Positions 28,601-36,297 of a DNA stretch of 64,000 nucleotides are shown here, one piece after another. The position numbers and the translations under genes are program-made. Every line of letters begins with the position of its first letter. The stretch's first letter is position 1. This DNA is from Streptococcus suis (GTDB taxonomy: Bacteria; Bacillota; Bacilli; Lactobacillales; Streptococcaceae). The stretch is from contig JAKTNI010000003.1 in the NCBI GenBank assembly GCA_029593505.1, forward strand, positions 62,001-126,000, written 5' to 3'. Under the pieces are notes generated by a model that saw nothing but the letters and a program-made list of their open reading frames with translations, was not told the DNA's origin and did no database searches.

Positions 28601-28715
28601 CCATAATTCCTAATGTCTGATACCCTAATGTTTTAGCTCTATTGATGTATTCTTTAATAGTGACCATGCTATCCATGAATGTATAAACGGTTTTTGTATC
28701 TAATTGCGCTAGCAC
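25605..28715 (-). CDS. dnaE: DNA polymerase III subunit alpha DnaE
   Basis: The replicative/lagging-strand DnaE of Firmicutes, 1036 aa. The PHP domain spans roughly residues 1-190, then the polymerase core with GMGRGSAVGSLVAYVLDITGIDP near 300 and the catalytic aspartates in MPDIDIDIPD near 346, then HhH and a C-terminal OB fold near 890-960. The PHP metal ligands are lost: residues 4-12 read QLDTKTVYT in place of the His-x-His motif, so no PHP exonuclease activity is expected. Start codon GTG at 28715 after GGAGGAAACC. Followed by pfkA in the same direction. Confidence 0.95.
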   Translation of the reverse strand: MLAQLDTKTVYTFMDSMVTIKEYINRAKTLGYQTLGIMDRNSLYAAYGFMESCYKEGIKPVIGCEIDWTLVDYEKLVTTQLIALTTKGYRNLLKISTVKMTGEDDFEAIRQYLVDVAVIVPYFSGIEQLELGVEYYIGVSSDLPNQTFSRPILPIHTVRLFEEEQLECLQVLRAIRDNVTLNQVGEVDSRQILLSADSLTSLFTTRFPEAVRNLEKLVEGISYHLDTDLKLPRFNRKRPAVEELREKAYKGLESKNLTDFSYQERLENELSVIHQMGFDDYFLIVWDLLRFGRSQGYYMGMGRGSAVGSLVAYVLDITGIDPVKHQLLFERFLNPERYSMPDIDIDIPDIHRPDFIRYVRDRYGSTHAAQIVTYSTFGAKQAIRDVLKRFGIPEYELSHITKKISFRDNLASAYQRNASFRQIINSKIEYQKAFAIAQQIEGHPRQTSIHAAGVVMSDEELTDTIPLKAGEDMLVTQYDAHAVEANGLLKMDFLGLRNLTFVQKMAELVQEKYQIEIDIAAIDLEDQETLELFAAGQTKGIFQFEQPGAISLLQRVKPERFEDIVATTSLNRPGASDYLENFVRRKHGQETIDLLDPSIADILQSTYGIMLYQEQVMQIAQAYAGFTLGKADLLRRAMSKKNVQEMHAMEEEFLTGALENGHTNEKARAIFTMMAKFAGYGFNRSHAYAYAALAFQLAYFKKHYPDVFFDVMLNHSSNTYIEDALQFDFTVAPLTINTIPYHDKFDKDKIYLGLKTIKGLSKDVAFWIMENRPYHSIEDFIVRLPDQFKKIDILSPLIQLGLFDELETNRKKILENLEHLFVFADALGSFFAEETYSWIEVEDYSDSEKFAMEQSLIGVGISPHPLLRVRQEADRPFVELRDLVAGSRATVLIQLQSIRIIRTKKTGEQMAFLQVTDMKQTLDVTLFPDSYHRYEHILEKGSMYYLMGKVQERDGQLQLVLEQLELVSLEKCWILLENQEYDFAVARILEKYKGTIPVVLHYKNTNQTIQATHYSVMKTPQLEVELAEFAMKTVFR

Positions 28716-28743
28716 GGTTTCCTCCTCAAACTATTTTCTTTAT

Positions 28744-28752
28744 ATTATACCA
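28744..28752 (-). promoter_or_regulatory. dnaE promoter (extended -10)
   Basis: TGGTATAAT on the minus strand with hexamer at 28744-28749. Confidence 0.6.
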
Positions 28753-28797
28753 AATAATCATATAAAAATATTTTTTTACTGATCTAAAACATTTTAC

Positions 28798-28826
28798 TTG
28801 ATAAGAGATGCATTTTATTGTATTAT
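28798..28826 (+). promoter_or_regulatory. Promoter of the gntR-ABC operon
   Basis: TTGATA (28798-28803), 17-bp spacer, TATTAT (28821-28826). Confidence 0.7.
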
Positions 28827-28841
28827 TAAATAAATACACAA

Positions 28842-28860
28842 AGACAGGATGCTCCTGTCT
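28842..28860 (+). promoter_or_regulatory. Inverted repeat in the gntR leader, candidate operator
   Basis: Perfect AGACAGGA-TGC-TCCTGTCT, starting about 9 bases after the predicted transcription start and ending just before the gntR ribosome site. YtrA-type GntR regulators usually bind such palindromes near their own promoters. Binding is inferred. Confidence 0.5.
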
Positions 28861-28875
28861 GGAAAGGAAACGATA

Positions 28876-29250
28876 ATGGCTTGGAAATTTGATAATAATA
28901 TCCCCATTTATATCCAAATCAGTAACGCTATTAAATTACAGATTGTAACGCAACAGTTAAAATCTGGCGATAAGTTACCTACTGTTCGTGATTTGGCTGA
29001 AATTGCTGGTGTCAATCCCAATACAGTACAACGAGCATTATCTGATTTAGAAACGGAAGGATTTGTTTACTCAGTCCGCACAACAGGACGTTTCGTAACA
29101 GATAATCAAGAACTCATCACACAAACACGCCTCAAACTTGCTCAACAAGAACTAGCAACATTTGTAAAAAATATGCTGAACTTAGGATTTAGACAAGATG
29201 AACTAAACCAGCAACTAGATGATTGCTTAAAAGGAGTGACTTATGAATAA
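28876..29250 (+). CDS. GntR family transcriptional regulator, YtrA subfamily
   Basis: 124 aa. The winged helix-turn-helix is IYIQISNAIKLQIVTQQLKSGDKLPTVRDLAEIAGVNPNTVQRALSDLETEGFV (residues 10-63), followed by a short helical dimerisation tail typical of the YtrA subfamily and no ligand-binding domain. The start at 28876 follows AAAGGAAACG. It overlaps the ABC ATPase gene by 8 bases and is probably the repressor of this three-gene exporter operon. Confidence 0.9.
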   Translation: MAWKFDNNIPIYIQISNAIKLQIVTQQLKSGDKLPTVRDLAEIAGVNPNTVQRALSDLETEGFVYSVRTTGRFVTDNQELITQTRLKLAQQELATFVKNMLNLGFRQDELNQQLDDCLKGVTYE

Positions 29251-29950
29251 TGCGTATACCTTAGTTGAATTGCAACAAGTTTCAAAATCCTATGGTGGAG
29301 CTGTTGCACTTAACAATGTCAATCTGAAACTAACTGCAGGAAAAATCATTGGACTGTTGGGTCCAAACGGGTCAGGAAAAACAACTTTGATTAAGTTGTT
29401 AAATGGCTTACTCCAACCTGAATACGGACAGGTGCTTATCAATGGTCGTACTCCTTCTCCAGAAACAAAAGCTATTGTTTCATACCTTCCTGATACAACT
29501 TATCTAGATGAACATAGTAAGGTAATGGATGCTGTTACATTTTTTACAGATTTCTACGCTGACTTTGATAAAGAGCGCGCATTGCATCTCCTTCAAGATC
29601 TTGGTATTGATCTCAACAGCCGAATGAAGCACTTATCTAAAGGAAACAAGGAAAAAGTACAGCTCATTTTAGTCATGAGTCGTCAAGCTCAACTGTACAT
29701 TTTGGATGAGCCAATCGGAGGAGTGGATCCTGCTGCTCGAGACTATATCTTAAAAACAATTGTGAACAACTACTCTCCAACTGCTTCTGTTATTATTTCT
29801 ACACACCTCATTTCTGATGTAGAACAAATTTTAGATGAAGTTATTTTCCTTCACTACGGAAGTGTCATCCGTCATGGCAACGTAGATGATTTGCGCATTG
29901 AGAGTGGTGAATCCATTGATGAATTATTCCGTCAAGATTTTAAAAGCTAG
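29243..29950 (+). CDS. ABC transporter ATP-binding protein (YtrB-like)
   Basis: 235-aa ATPase. Walker A GPNGSGKTT near residue 41, Walker B LYILDEPIGGVDP near 154. The signature is the divergent LSKGNKEKVQLILVMSR near 130 (LSKGN in place of LSGGQ), as in YtrB/BcrA-type exporters. H-loop IISTHLI near 188. Works with the membrane protein 22 bases downstream; members of this type are induced by cell-wall antibiotics, but the substrate here is unknown. Confidence 0.9.
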   Translation: MNNAYTLVELQQVSKSYGGAVALNNVNLKLTAGKIIGLLGPNGSGKTTLIKLLNGLLQPEYGQVLINGRTPSPETKAIVSYLPDTTYLDEHSKVMDAVTFFTDFYADFDKERALHLLQDLGIDLNSRMKHLSKGNKEKVQLILVMSRQAQLYILDEPIGGVDPAARDYILKTIVNNYSPTASVIISTHLISDVEQILDEVIFLHYGSVIRHGNVDDLRIESGESIDELFRQDFKS

Positions 29951-29972
29951 TTCACATTAAAAGGAGACGAAA

Positions 29973-30755
29973 ATGTTTAAAAAATTAGTAAAATATGAAT
30001 TTAAAGCTATTGGCAAATGGTATCTAGGAATCTACGCAGCTGTCTTGGTTCTTTCTGGGGTTTTAGGTTTCTGGCTTCAAGCTTTATTTGTTCGTGCTCA
30101 AGCAGATAACATGGTGGAACCGAGAACAGGTGAAGCTATTTTACTAGGTACTAGCTTTATGACTTTTGGTATTCTCATTGCCGCTCTATTTCTATCAACG
30201 TTTGTCTTAGTGATCAACCGCTTCAGAAAAAATGTTTACGGACGTCAAGGCTACCTTACAATGACACTTCCTGTCAATAGTCACCAGATTATCTTAAGCA
30301 AACTCTTAGTTTCAGTTATTTGGTATAGCTTAGCGACTATCACAGCGCTTCTTTCTATCTTCATTATTTTTCTAGCCATTCTAAAAAGTGACAATGAAAT
30401 ATTTTATTCTTTCTCAGATTGGATTTCAAGCTTTGGACAAATGAATTGGACAATGGCGTTCAGTTGGGTTGTTTATCTTTTAATTGTAACGATTGCAAGA
30501 GTTCTTTTAATCTACTTTGCTATCTCTGTCGGACAACTCTTTAAAGACCATCGCCTGCTCTTTGCTATTCTAACATATATTGGAATTTCAATCATTCTTA
30601 GTGTTTTCGTAAATTTATTCTTGTTTAATACTACAGCAGATTATCTAATTTCTGCATATCCTAATCCTTTCTTAGCTCTCTTCAATATCATTTTAGGATT
30701 TGCCTACTATTTTGGAACTCATTTCATCATGACGAAGAAATTAAATTTACAATAA
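29973..30755 (+). CDS. ABC-2 type transporter permease
   Basis: 260 aa with six predicted membrane segments beginning at residues 17-39 (LGIYAAVLVLSGVLGFWLQALFV). It contains RKNVYGRQGYLTMTLPVNSHQIILSKLLVSVIWY near 89-122, a common pattern in ABC-2 membrane subunits. Last gene of the gntR operon, with a terminator just beyond. Confidence 0.85.
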   Translation: MFKKLVKYEFKAIGKWYLGIYAAVLVLSGVLGFWLQALFVRAQADNMVEPRTGEAILLGTSFMTFGILIAALFLSTFVLVINRFRKNVYGRQGYLTMTLPVNSHQIILSKLLVSVIWYSLATITALLSIFIIFLAILKSDNEIFYSFSDWISSFGQMNWTMAFSWVVYLLIVTIARVLLIYFAISVGQLFKDHRLLFAILTYIGISIILSVFVNLFLFNTTADYLISAYPNPFLALFNIILGFAYYFGTHFIMTKKLNLQ

Positions 30756-30761
30756 TCAATA

Positions 30762-30802
30762 AAAGCTCTGTACCAGTTTAAACAAACTGATACAGAGCTT
30801 TC
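30762..30802. terminator. Bidirectional terminator between the ABC permease and add
   Basis: AAAGCTCTGTAcCAGTTT pairs with AAACTGATACAGAGCTTT (one mismatch). Convergent genes end on both sides, and T or A runs flank both arms. Confidence 0.88.
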
Positions 30803-30806
30803 TTTA

Positions 30807-31820
30807 TTAGTCCAGATAGGCTTGATTAAGTTTTTCCAATAATGCTTCTTTCTCACTATCATGCGCAAATGAAGCACGAATGGCATTTTGGTTAAACTGG
30901 TAAAATTCTTGCTTACTTGTCTGAAAATTTTGTACAAATAACTCATATTCCTTATTCAGATTGGTATCAGATACTGTTCGATTATCTGTATTAATCGTAA
31001 TATTTGCACCAGCCTCCATTAACTGTTTATACGGGAAATCTGCCAACGTTTTAGCTGCTCCCGTTTGAAGATTAGAAGTCAAACACATCTCCAACGTTGC
31101 TCCGCTAGTAACAAATTCTTTGATTACTTCCTGGTTATTCGTTAATGCCGTACCGTGACCAATTCGTTTGATTCCCAAATCTAATGCCTGTCTCACATTG
31201 TTTACGCAACCACATTCACCTGCATGGAAAGTCAGAGGATAGCCAAGAGATTGGGTAAATCGAATTAACTCTTGCAATTCTTCCGTTGGATAATCTGCTT
31301 CATTGCCAGCAAAATCAAAGCCAACCAACCCCTTCGGTGCTAAGTCAGCTACAGCAGAAAAAACAGCCTTTGTTTGTTCAGGAGCAGTCTGTTTCAATCC
31401 ACAAACCAAAAGTTTTGCAACTAGATTAAAATCTTGCTGCGCTTTCTCCAACCCTGCTAATACAGCTTCAACGCTCTCTAAAATAGTCAATCCTTGATCC
31501 GTTGATAACTCAGGAGCAAAGCGAATCTCGATATAAATAACCTGATCTGCTGCTGCCTGACGAACAACATCATAAGCTGCCAACTCTAGCGCTTCTCTAG
31601 TCTGTAATAAAGGGCGTATAAAATCAAATATCGCCAGATAAGACATCAAATTATCTACCTTATCTGGAACAGTGACCAATTGTTTCAACTCTGCATCATC
31701 AACAGGAAGAGCTATCTGAGCCATGTTCGCCAATTGACGAATAGCTCTTAAGGAGAGTGAACCATCCAAATGACAATGTAATTCTGTCTTGGCTAATTGA
31801 GTAACATTTAGCACAACCAA
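30807..31820 (-). CDS. add: Adenosine deaminase
   Basis: Zinc-dependent purine salvage enzyme converting adenosine to inosine, 337 aa. [13 protein letters not shown] near residue 11 carries the HxH zinc ligands. [21 protein letters not shown] near 196, [11 protein letters not shown] near 220 and [19 protein letters not shown] near 275 complete the site. There is no ATG in frame; the most likely start is TTG at 31820, with AAGGAGG five bases upstream, though GTG two codons later is possible. A TGTTATGAT extended -10 lies upstream, so it seems to be transcribed alone. Confidence 0.93.
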   Translation of the reverse strand: MVVLNVTQLAKTELHCHLDGSLSLRAIRQLANMAQIALPVDDAELKQLVTVPDKVDNLMSYLAIFDFIRPLLQTREALELAAYDVVRQAAADQVIYIEIRFAPELSTDQGLTILESVEAVLAGLEKAQQDFNLVAKLLVCGLKQTAPEQTKAVFSAVADLAPKGLVGFDFAGNEADYPTEELQELIRFTQSLGYPLTFHAGECGCVNNVRQALDLGIKRIGHGTALTNNQEVIKEFVTSGATLEMCLTSNLQTGAAKTLADFPYKQLMEAGANITINTDNRTVSDTNLNKEYELFVQNFQTSKQEFYQFNQNAIRASFAHDSEKEALLEKLNQAYLD

Positions 31821-31896
31821 AATGACCTCCTTTTTGATATATTGTTATCTATCATAACATAAATTCAAAGAAAGACAAGACTAATTTTTAAAGATA

Positions 31897-31926
31897 TAAA
31901 AAAAAACGATACTATCTATCGTTTTT
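31897..31926 (-). terminator. Terminator of the ssrA-tRNA-Ser transcript
   Basis: AAAAACGATA / TATCGTTTTT stem with 5-nt loop and a long T run on the minus strand. Confidence 0.88.
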
Positions 31927-31936
31927 GATTGAAATA

Positions 31937-32024
31937 CGGAAGACATGGGATTCGAACCCACGCACGCTGTTACACGCCTACCGCGTTTCCAACACGGCCT
32001 CTTGAGCCACTTGAGTAATCTTCC
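31937..32024 (-). tRNA. tRNA-Ser (anticodon GGA)
   Basis: 88-nt class II tRNA. The acceptor stem GGAAGAT pairs with GTCTTCC, the T-loop is GGGTTCGAATCCC, and a long variable arm (TAGGCGTGTAACAGCGTGC) marks tRNA-Ser. The anticodon loop TTGGAAA gives anticodon GGA (31988-31990), reading UCC/UCU. CCA is not encoded. It lies 14 bases downstream of ssrA on the same strand and is probably cut from the same transcript. Confidence 0.96.
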
Positions 32025-32038
32025 ATATAGGACAATAA

Positions 32039-32383
32039 TGGAGCTGGTGGGAGTCGAACCCACGTCCAAACATCTGCTAACTTATTCGTCTACAACTATA
32101 GGTTATGTATTGCTTTAACTTGGACTTGATACATAACTCAAACCCAGACCAAGCGAGTCAGTAAATCTCTTTTGGAAGTGCCTGACTCACCACCAACGTA
32201 GCTTGTTAATTTAAGACCAACCAGTAAACACAAGCGATTCACGGTTAGTCACGCAGGCAGGTTATTAAGCTGCTAATGCGTAAGTGTTTGTATTTTTTGC
32301 AGTTATATTTAACTGGCATATTTACATCTGCCGATGAGTTGCAGAACAAGCCTCATAATGCCTGTCGAATCCGTAACAACCCC
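32039..32383 (-). ncRNA. ssrA: Transfer-messenger RNA (tmRNA)
   Basis: Ribosome-rescue RNA of about 345 nt. The 5' end GGGGTTGTTACGGATTCGACAG pairs with the 3' CAGCTCC to form the acceptor stem, and the 3' part has the tRNA-like GGGTTCGACTCCC T-arm. The tag-coding segment (32265-32300) reads GCA AAA AAT ACA ... GCA GCT TAA and encodes AKNTNTYALAA, a streptococcal-type degradation tag. Mature 5' and 3' ends are inferred from the acceptor stem. Confidence 0.97.
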
Positions 32384-32403
32384 TAGGATTTAATACGTGT
32401 GTA

Positions 32404-32432
32404 ATTATAACAAATTTTTTTTAGATTTGCAA
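32404..32432 (-). promoter_or_regulatory. ssrA promoter
   Basis: TTGCAA (32427-32432), 17-bp spacer, TATAAT (32404-32409) on the minus strand. Start near 32397, giving a short 5' extension to be trimmed. Confidence 0.8.
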
Positions 32433-32465
32433 CTCTAGTTTCAATTTCAAAAATAAATAGAAATA

Positions 32466-32474
32466 TGGTAAAGT
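32466..32474 (+). promoter_or_regulatory. Promoter of the VTT-domain gene, implying a leaderless mRNA
   Basis: Extended -10 TGGTAAAGT (hexamer 32469-32474), with a weak TTCAAA at 32446-32451 17 bases upstream. The ATG is six bases after the hexamer, so the transcript should start at the initiation codon. No ribosome site is present. Confidence 0.45.
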
Positions 32475-32480
32475 ATTAGT

Positions 32481-33074
32481 ATGTATAAATTTTGGCAAAA
32501 AACGATTCAAGTATTAAGTATATTAACCCTGATTGGAACTGTTCTTTTTCTGTTCTGGCTCTATAAAATTGGAATTTTAAATGACCAGAATGTTCTAAGT
32601 GATGTAATAAAAAGCCATGGAGCATTGGGGGGGGTATCTTTCTTAGCTATTCAAATCATTCAAGTTGTATTTCCAATTATTCCAGGAGGAGTTACAACAA
32701 TCGTTGGTTTCCTTGTATTTAATTTTTGGTGGGGTTTCATCCTTAACTATGTAGGCATTTCTATAGGAAGTATTATCCTCTTTTGGTCAGCACGTCGCTA
32801 CGGAAAAAAGTTTTGTCTTCTCTTTATGTCTGAAGAAACTTTCAATAAGTATGAGAGTAAAATTGACAATAAACGTGCGTATGATATTTTCTTTATCTTA
32901 TGTATGTTGTCACCTATCTCTCCTGCTGATATAGTCGTTATGATTACAGGATTAACTAGTATGAGCTATCGTAAATTCATTTTAATCACATTACTTTGTC
33001 GTCCATTCTCTGTTGTTGCATATAGTTTCTTCTGGATTTATGGCAGTCAATGGTTACAACAATTATTAACATAA
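32481..33074 (+). CDS. TVP38/TMEM64 family (VTT domain) membrane protein
   Basis: 197-aa integral membrane protein with five to six hydrophobic segments. The VTT core is visible as QVVFPIIPGGVTTIVGFLVFNFWWGFILNYVGISIGSIILFWSARRYGKKF near residues 63-113. Homologues are DedA-related flippase-like proteins; function here is not known. Divergent from ssrA, with only about 97 bases between, and no Shine-Dalgarno before its ATG. Confidence 0.85.
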   Translation: MYKFWQKTIQVLSILTLIGTVLFLFWLYKIGILNDQNVLSDVIKSHGALGGVSFLAIQIIQVVFPIIPGGVTTIVGFLVFNFWWGFILNYVGISIGSIILFWSARRYGKKFCLLFMSEETFNKYESKIDNKRAYDIFFILCMLSPISPADIVVMITGLTSMSYRKFILITLLCRPFSVVAYSFFWIYGSQWLQQLLT

Positions 33075-33158
33075 TTCGTATACAAGGATCTTTTTATTGA
33101 AAACACAAATTAGAGATTTTATTTACTCTTGAAACAAGATAATATAGGTATAAGTTAT

Positions 33159-33194
33159 AAAAACAGTCAAAATTCAAGTTTTGACTGTTTTTTT
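33159..33194. terminator. Bidirectional terminator between the VTT gene and aguB
   Basis: AAAAACAGTCAAAA / TTTTGACTGTTTTT stem with 6-nt loop and T runs on both strands. It ends the polyamine operon on the minus side. Confidence 0.88.
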
Positions 33195-33197
33195 ATA

Positions 33198-34073
33198 TTA
33201 TTCGACAATTTTGGTATACATATGTGGTCTACGATCTCTAAACAAGCCCCAATCTAATCGTTCGTTTTGTCCCTTATCTAGATCATATGTTGCCAATAAA
33301 ATAGCTTCTTTCTCTCGATCTGCTTGAGTTAAGATAGCTCCTGTTTCGTCAGTCATAAAAGACGAGCCATAAAAATTTAGAGTTGAAGCTTGTCCACCAT
33401 TTTCAATGGAAGCTTGAACTCCTTCTAAACCGATTCTATTTGCTGCAATGACTGGAACAATATTTGCAGCTGCATGTCCTTGCATGGTTCGTTGCCAATG
33501 TCCTTGACTATCTGTTTCCAAAATCGGTTCCGATCCGATAGCAGTAGGATAAAAGAGCAATTCTGCTCCATTCAACACTAAGCACCGAGCTGTTTCTGGA
33601 AACCATTGGTCCCAACAAATACCAATTCCAATAGTAGCATAGCGAGTTTTCCAAACTTTAAAACCAGTATTTCCAGGGGTAAAGTAGAATTTTTCTTGAT
33701 AGTAATGATCATCAGGAATGTGAGTTTTGCGGTAAACTCCTAGTACACTCCCATCGGCATCAATAACTGCAATAGAATTATAGAGAGTATTTCCATCTTT
33801 TTCATAGAAGCTAATGGGAAGTACTACTGCTAATTCCTTGGCAACTGGGATAAAATGCTGAATCGCAGCATTTTCTTCTACTGATTGAGCATAAGAATAG
33901 TAGTCATACTGGCGTTCTTGACAAAAGTATGGTCTTTCAAACAATTCTGGCAACAGAATGATTTGAGCTCCTTGATGTGCTGCCTGACGAACCATATGTT
34001 CGGCAGTTATTAAATTTTCTGATACTCTATCACTGCACTGCATTTGTATTGCAGAAACGGTTACTTGCCTCAT
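33198..34073 (-). CDS. aguB: N-carbamoylputrescine amidohydrolase
   Basis: Nitrilase-superfamily enzyme, 291 aa, releasing putrescine, CO2 and ammonia from N-carbamoylputrescine. The Glu-Lys-Cys triad is visible in [11 protein letters not shown] near residue 40, [18 protein letters not shown] near 118, and [15 protein letters not shown] near 150. Its ATG overlaps the TGA of aguA (ATGA), so the two are translationally coupled. Last gene of the polyamine operon. Confidence 0.95.
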   Translation of the reverse strand: MRQVTVSAIQMQCSDRVSENLITAEHMVRQAAHQGAQIILLPELFERPYFCQERQYDYYSYAQSVEENAAIQHFIPVAKELAVVLPISFYEKDGNTLYNSIAVIDADGSVLGVYRKTHIPDDHYYQEKFYFTPGNTGFKVWKTRYATIGIGICWDQWFPETARCLVLNGAELLFYPTAIGSEPILETDSQGHWQRTMQGHAAANIVPVIAANRIGLEGVQASIENGGQASTLNFYGSSFMTDETGAILTQADREKEAILLATYDLDKGQNERLDWGLFRDRRPHMYTKIVE

Positions 34074-35173
34074 GGATTTTCCTTTCTAAATACCGGAATT
34101 TGCTGGGTAATACAATGGATATTGCCACCACCTAGTAGAATATCCTTTGCTGGTATTCCCACGATTTGTCGATCTGGAAACAAGGGGGTTAGCTTATCAA
34201 TAGCTACTGCATCATGCTCATCTCCAAACTGTGGCACCAAAACTGAATTATTTGTAATATAAAAATTAACATAAGAAGCCGCCAAACGCTCATTAACTGA
34301 ACGTTCTTCCTCCCCTTCTTCATAAACATAGCCTGCTAATTCTTCCTCTTTCACTAGGATAGGTTCTTTCGGAATGGGCAGTTTATGAATGATAAACGGT
34401 CTTCCCTTAGCATCCACTTGTTGTTCAAGATAGTCCAAGTCTGCCTTAGACATGGCATACTGAGGATCTGTTTCATCATCCGTCCAAGCTAACACTAACT
34501 CTGCTGGTCCAACAAAAGCTGCAACATTATCAACGTGCTCATTTGTTTCATCATGAAAGATGCCATAAGGAAGCCAAATTACTTTTTCTGCACCTAAATA
34601 TTCTAATAAGTGCTGCTCAATAGCTTCTTTACTTAAGTGTGGGTTACGTCCCGGGCTAAGCAGACAAGTTTCTGTTACGAGAATCGTACCTTCACCATCA
34701 CTATGGATAGCACCACCTTCCAAGACAAAAGGGTGTGCATCAAAAATGTCAATCCCAAGTTCTTTGCTAAAATGTGAAGCTACTTGATCATCTGCAACAT
34801 AATCTTGATACAAACCATCGTAACTTCCTCCCCAAGCATTAAAAGACCAATCAATCGATAGAGCTTTGCCCATGTCATCTATCAAAATAGTAGGACCTGT
34901 ATCTCTCGCCCAAGCATCATTTGTCGGGATATTAAGATAAATGATATCTTCTCCAAGAGCAGCTCGAGCTTCTTCTAAGTAATTCTCTTCAACCAAGAGA
35001 TAGACTTTTTCACTTTCAGCAATGGTTTGAATAACTTGAGTAAATGCTTTTTTTGCCGCTTTCCCATCAAATGGCCAAGATCCAGGACGCGTTGGCCAAA
35101 TCATTAAAGTACCATGGTGCAGCTCATATTCTGCTGGCATTCGATAACCAGCTTGCTTAGGGGACATTCTCAC
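34070..35173 (-). CDS. aguA: Agmatine deiminase
   Basis: Peptidyl-arginine-deiminase-fold enzyme converting agmatine to N-carbamoylputrescine and ammonia, 367 aa. [14 protein letters not shown] near residue 21, [11 protein letters not shown] near 84, [17 protein letters not shown] near 145, [11 protein letters not shown] near 208, and the C-terminal catalytic-cysteine motif [15 protein letters not shown] near 349. The start is GTG at 35173, overlapping the TGA of nspC as GTGA, with AAGGAG well placed; the ATG two codons on is less well spaced. Confidence 0.95.
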   Translation of the reverse strand: MRMSPKQAGYRMPAEYELHHGTLMIWPTRPGSWPFDGKAAKKAFTQVIQTIAESEKVYLLVEENYLEEARAALGEDIIYLNIPTNDAWARDTGPTILIDDMGKALSIDWSFNAWGGSYDGLYQDYVADDQVASHFSKELGIDIFDAHPFVLEGGAIHSDGEGTILVTETCLLSPGRNPHLSKEAIEQHLLEYLGAEKVIWLPYGIFHDETNEHVDNVAAFVGPAELVLAWTDDETDPQYAMSKADLDYLEQQVDAKGRPFIIHKLPIPKEPILVKEEELAGYVYEEGEEERSVNERLAASYVNFYITNNSVLVPQFGDEHDAVAIDKLTPLFPDRQIVGIPAKDILLGGGNIHCITQQIPVFRKENP

Positions 35174-36297
35174 GATAATCTCTCCTTAAAGTCTTCATAA
35201 CCAAAAATTTTGATAATCCGACACTCACCGGATTGATCCATCAGAACTAAACTAGGCAGACCAATACCATTGAATGTATTGTTTTTTACAAATGAATAAA
35301 TCGCCATATCTTCAAAATAGAGCCTTGTTCCAATCTCAACAGGTTCTTCAAAAGAATAATCACCAATAATATCACCTGTCAGACAGGTGTTAGAAGACAA
35401 ACGGTAGGTAAATGCTTTTTCACCAGCTTCGTAACCATTTTTCAATGGTGGGCGATAAGGCATTTCCAGCACATCTGGCATATGACATGTTGCAGAAGCA
35501 TCTAAAACTAATGTTTCAATACCATTTTCAACACAGTCCAAAACTTCTGCTACTAGATAACCTGCATTAAGAGCCACCGCTTCACCCGGCTCTATATAAA
35601 CATCAATACCGTAACAATCTTGAATATGACGAATACACTCTACCAAGACATTCAGTTGATAGCCTTCCTTCGTGATATGATGTCCTCCGCCCATATTGAG
35701 CCATTTGAGACGATGAAGATAAGAGCCAAATTTTTCCTCTACTACCTCCAATGTTCGCTTCAAATCATCTGCATCCTGTTCACACAAGGTATGAAAATGC
35801 AAACCATCTATCATATCTAATAATTCTTCTGAAAACTGTTCTATCCTCACACCAAAACGCGATCCCGGTGCACAAGGATCATAAAGCGCATGATCTCCTT
35901 GTGTTGAACATTCTGGATTGATGCGTAATCCAATACTCACACCTGCTGCAACACATTTAGCATAATGTTTTCTTAGCTGGCGTTCCGAATTAAACACGAT
36001 ATGATCGGCAATAGCCACTATATCATCTATCTCACTATCTTTAAAAGCAGGTGCAAAAACATGCACCTCCTTTCCAAATTCCTCACGTCCTAACATGGCT
36101 TCATAAAGACCCGAAGAGGTTGTACCAGCCAAATAGTTACGAAGCAATGGATAAGTAGCAAACATCGAAAAAGCTTTTTGTGCTAATAGTACCTTACATC
36201 CTGTCTGTTCTTGAACAGATGCAAGAATCTCTAAATTTTTTTCTAACCTAGCCTCGTCAATTACATAGGCTGGTGTAGGAACTTGATCTATTCTCAT
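35170..36297 (-). CDS. nspC: Carboxynorspermidine/carboxyspermidine decarboxylase
   Basis: PLP-dependent alanine-racemase-fold decarboxylase that turns carboxyspermidine into spermidine (or the nor-forms), 375 aa. [16 protein letters not shown] at the N-terminus, PLP lysine in [11 protein letters not shown] near residue 41, HFHTLCEQD near 165, [15 protein letters not shown] near 190, [16 protein letters not shown] near 231, and [16 protein letters not shown] near 265. The stop of the carboxyspermidine dehydrogenase gene is immediately upstream (0-base gap). Confidence 0.93.
   Translation of the reverse strand: MRIDQVPTPAYVIDEARLEKNLEILASVQEQTGCKVLLAQKAFSMFATYPLLRNYLAGTTSSGLYEAMLGREEFGKEVHVFAPAFKDSEIDDIVAIADHIVFNSERQLRKHYAKCVAAGVSIGLRINPECSTQGDHALYDPCAPGSRFGVRIEQFSEELLDMIDGLHFHTLCEQDADDLKRTLEVVEEKFGSYLHRLKWLNMGGGHHITKEGYQLNVLVECIRHIQDCYGIDVYIEPGEAVALNAGYLVAEVLDCVENGIETLVLDASATCHMPDVLEMPYRPPLKNGYEAGEKAFTYRLSSNTCLTGDIIGDYSFEEPVEIGTRLYFEDMAIYSFVKNNTFNGIGLPSLVLMDQSGECRIIKIFGYEDFKERLS

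Noticed and set aside
31881..32069. 62-codon open frame on the minus strand
   Set aside because: It lies across tRNA-Ser and the 3' end of tmRNA and is a by-product of these RNA genes.
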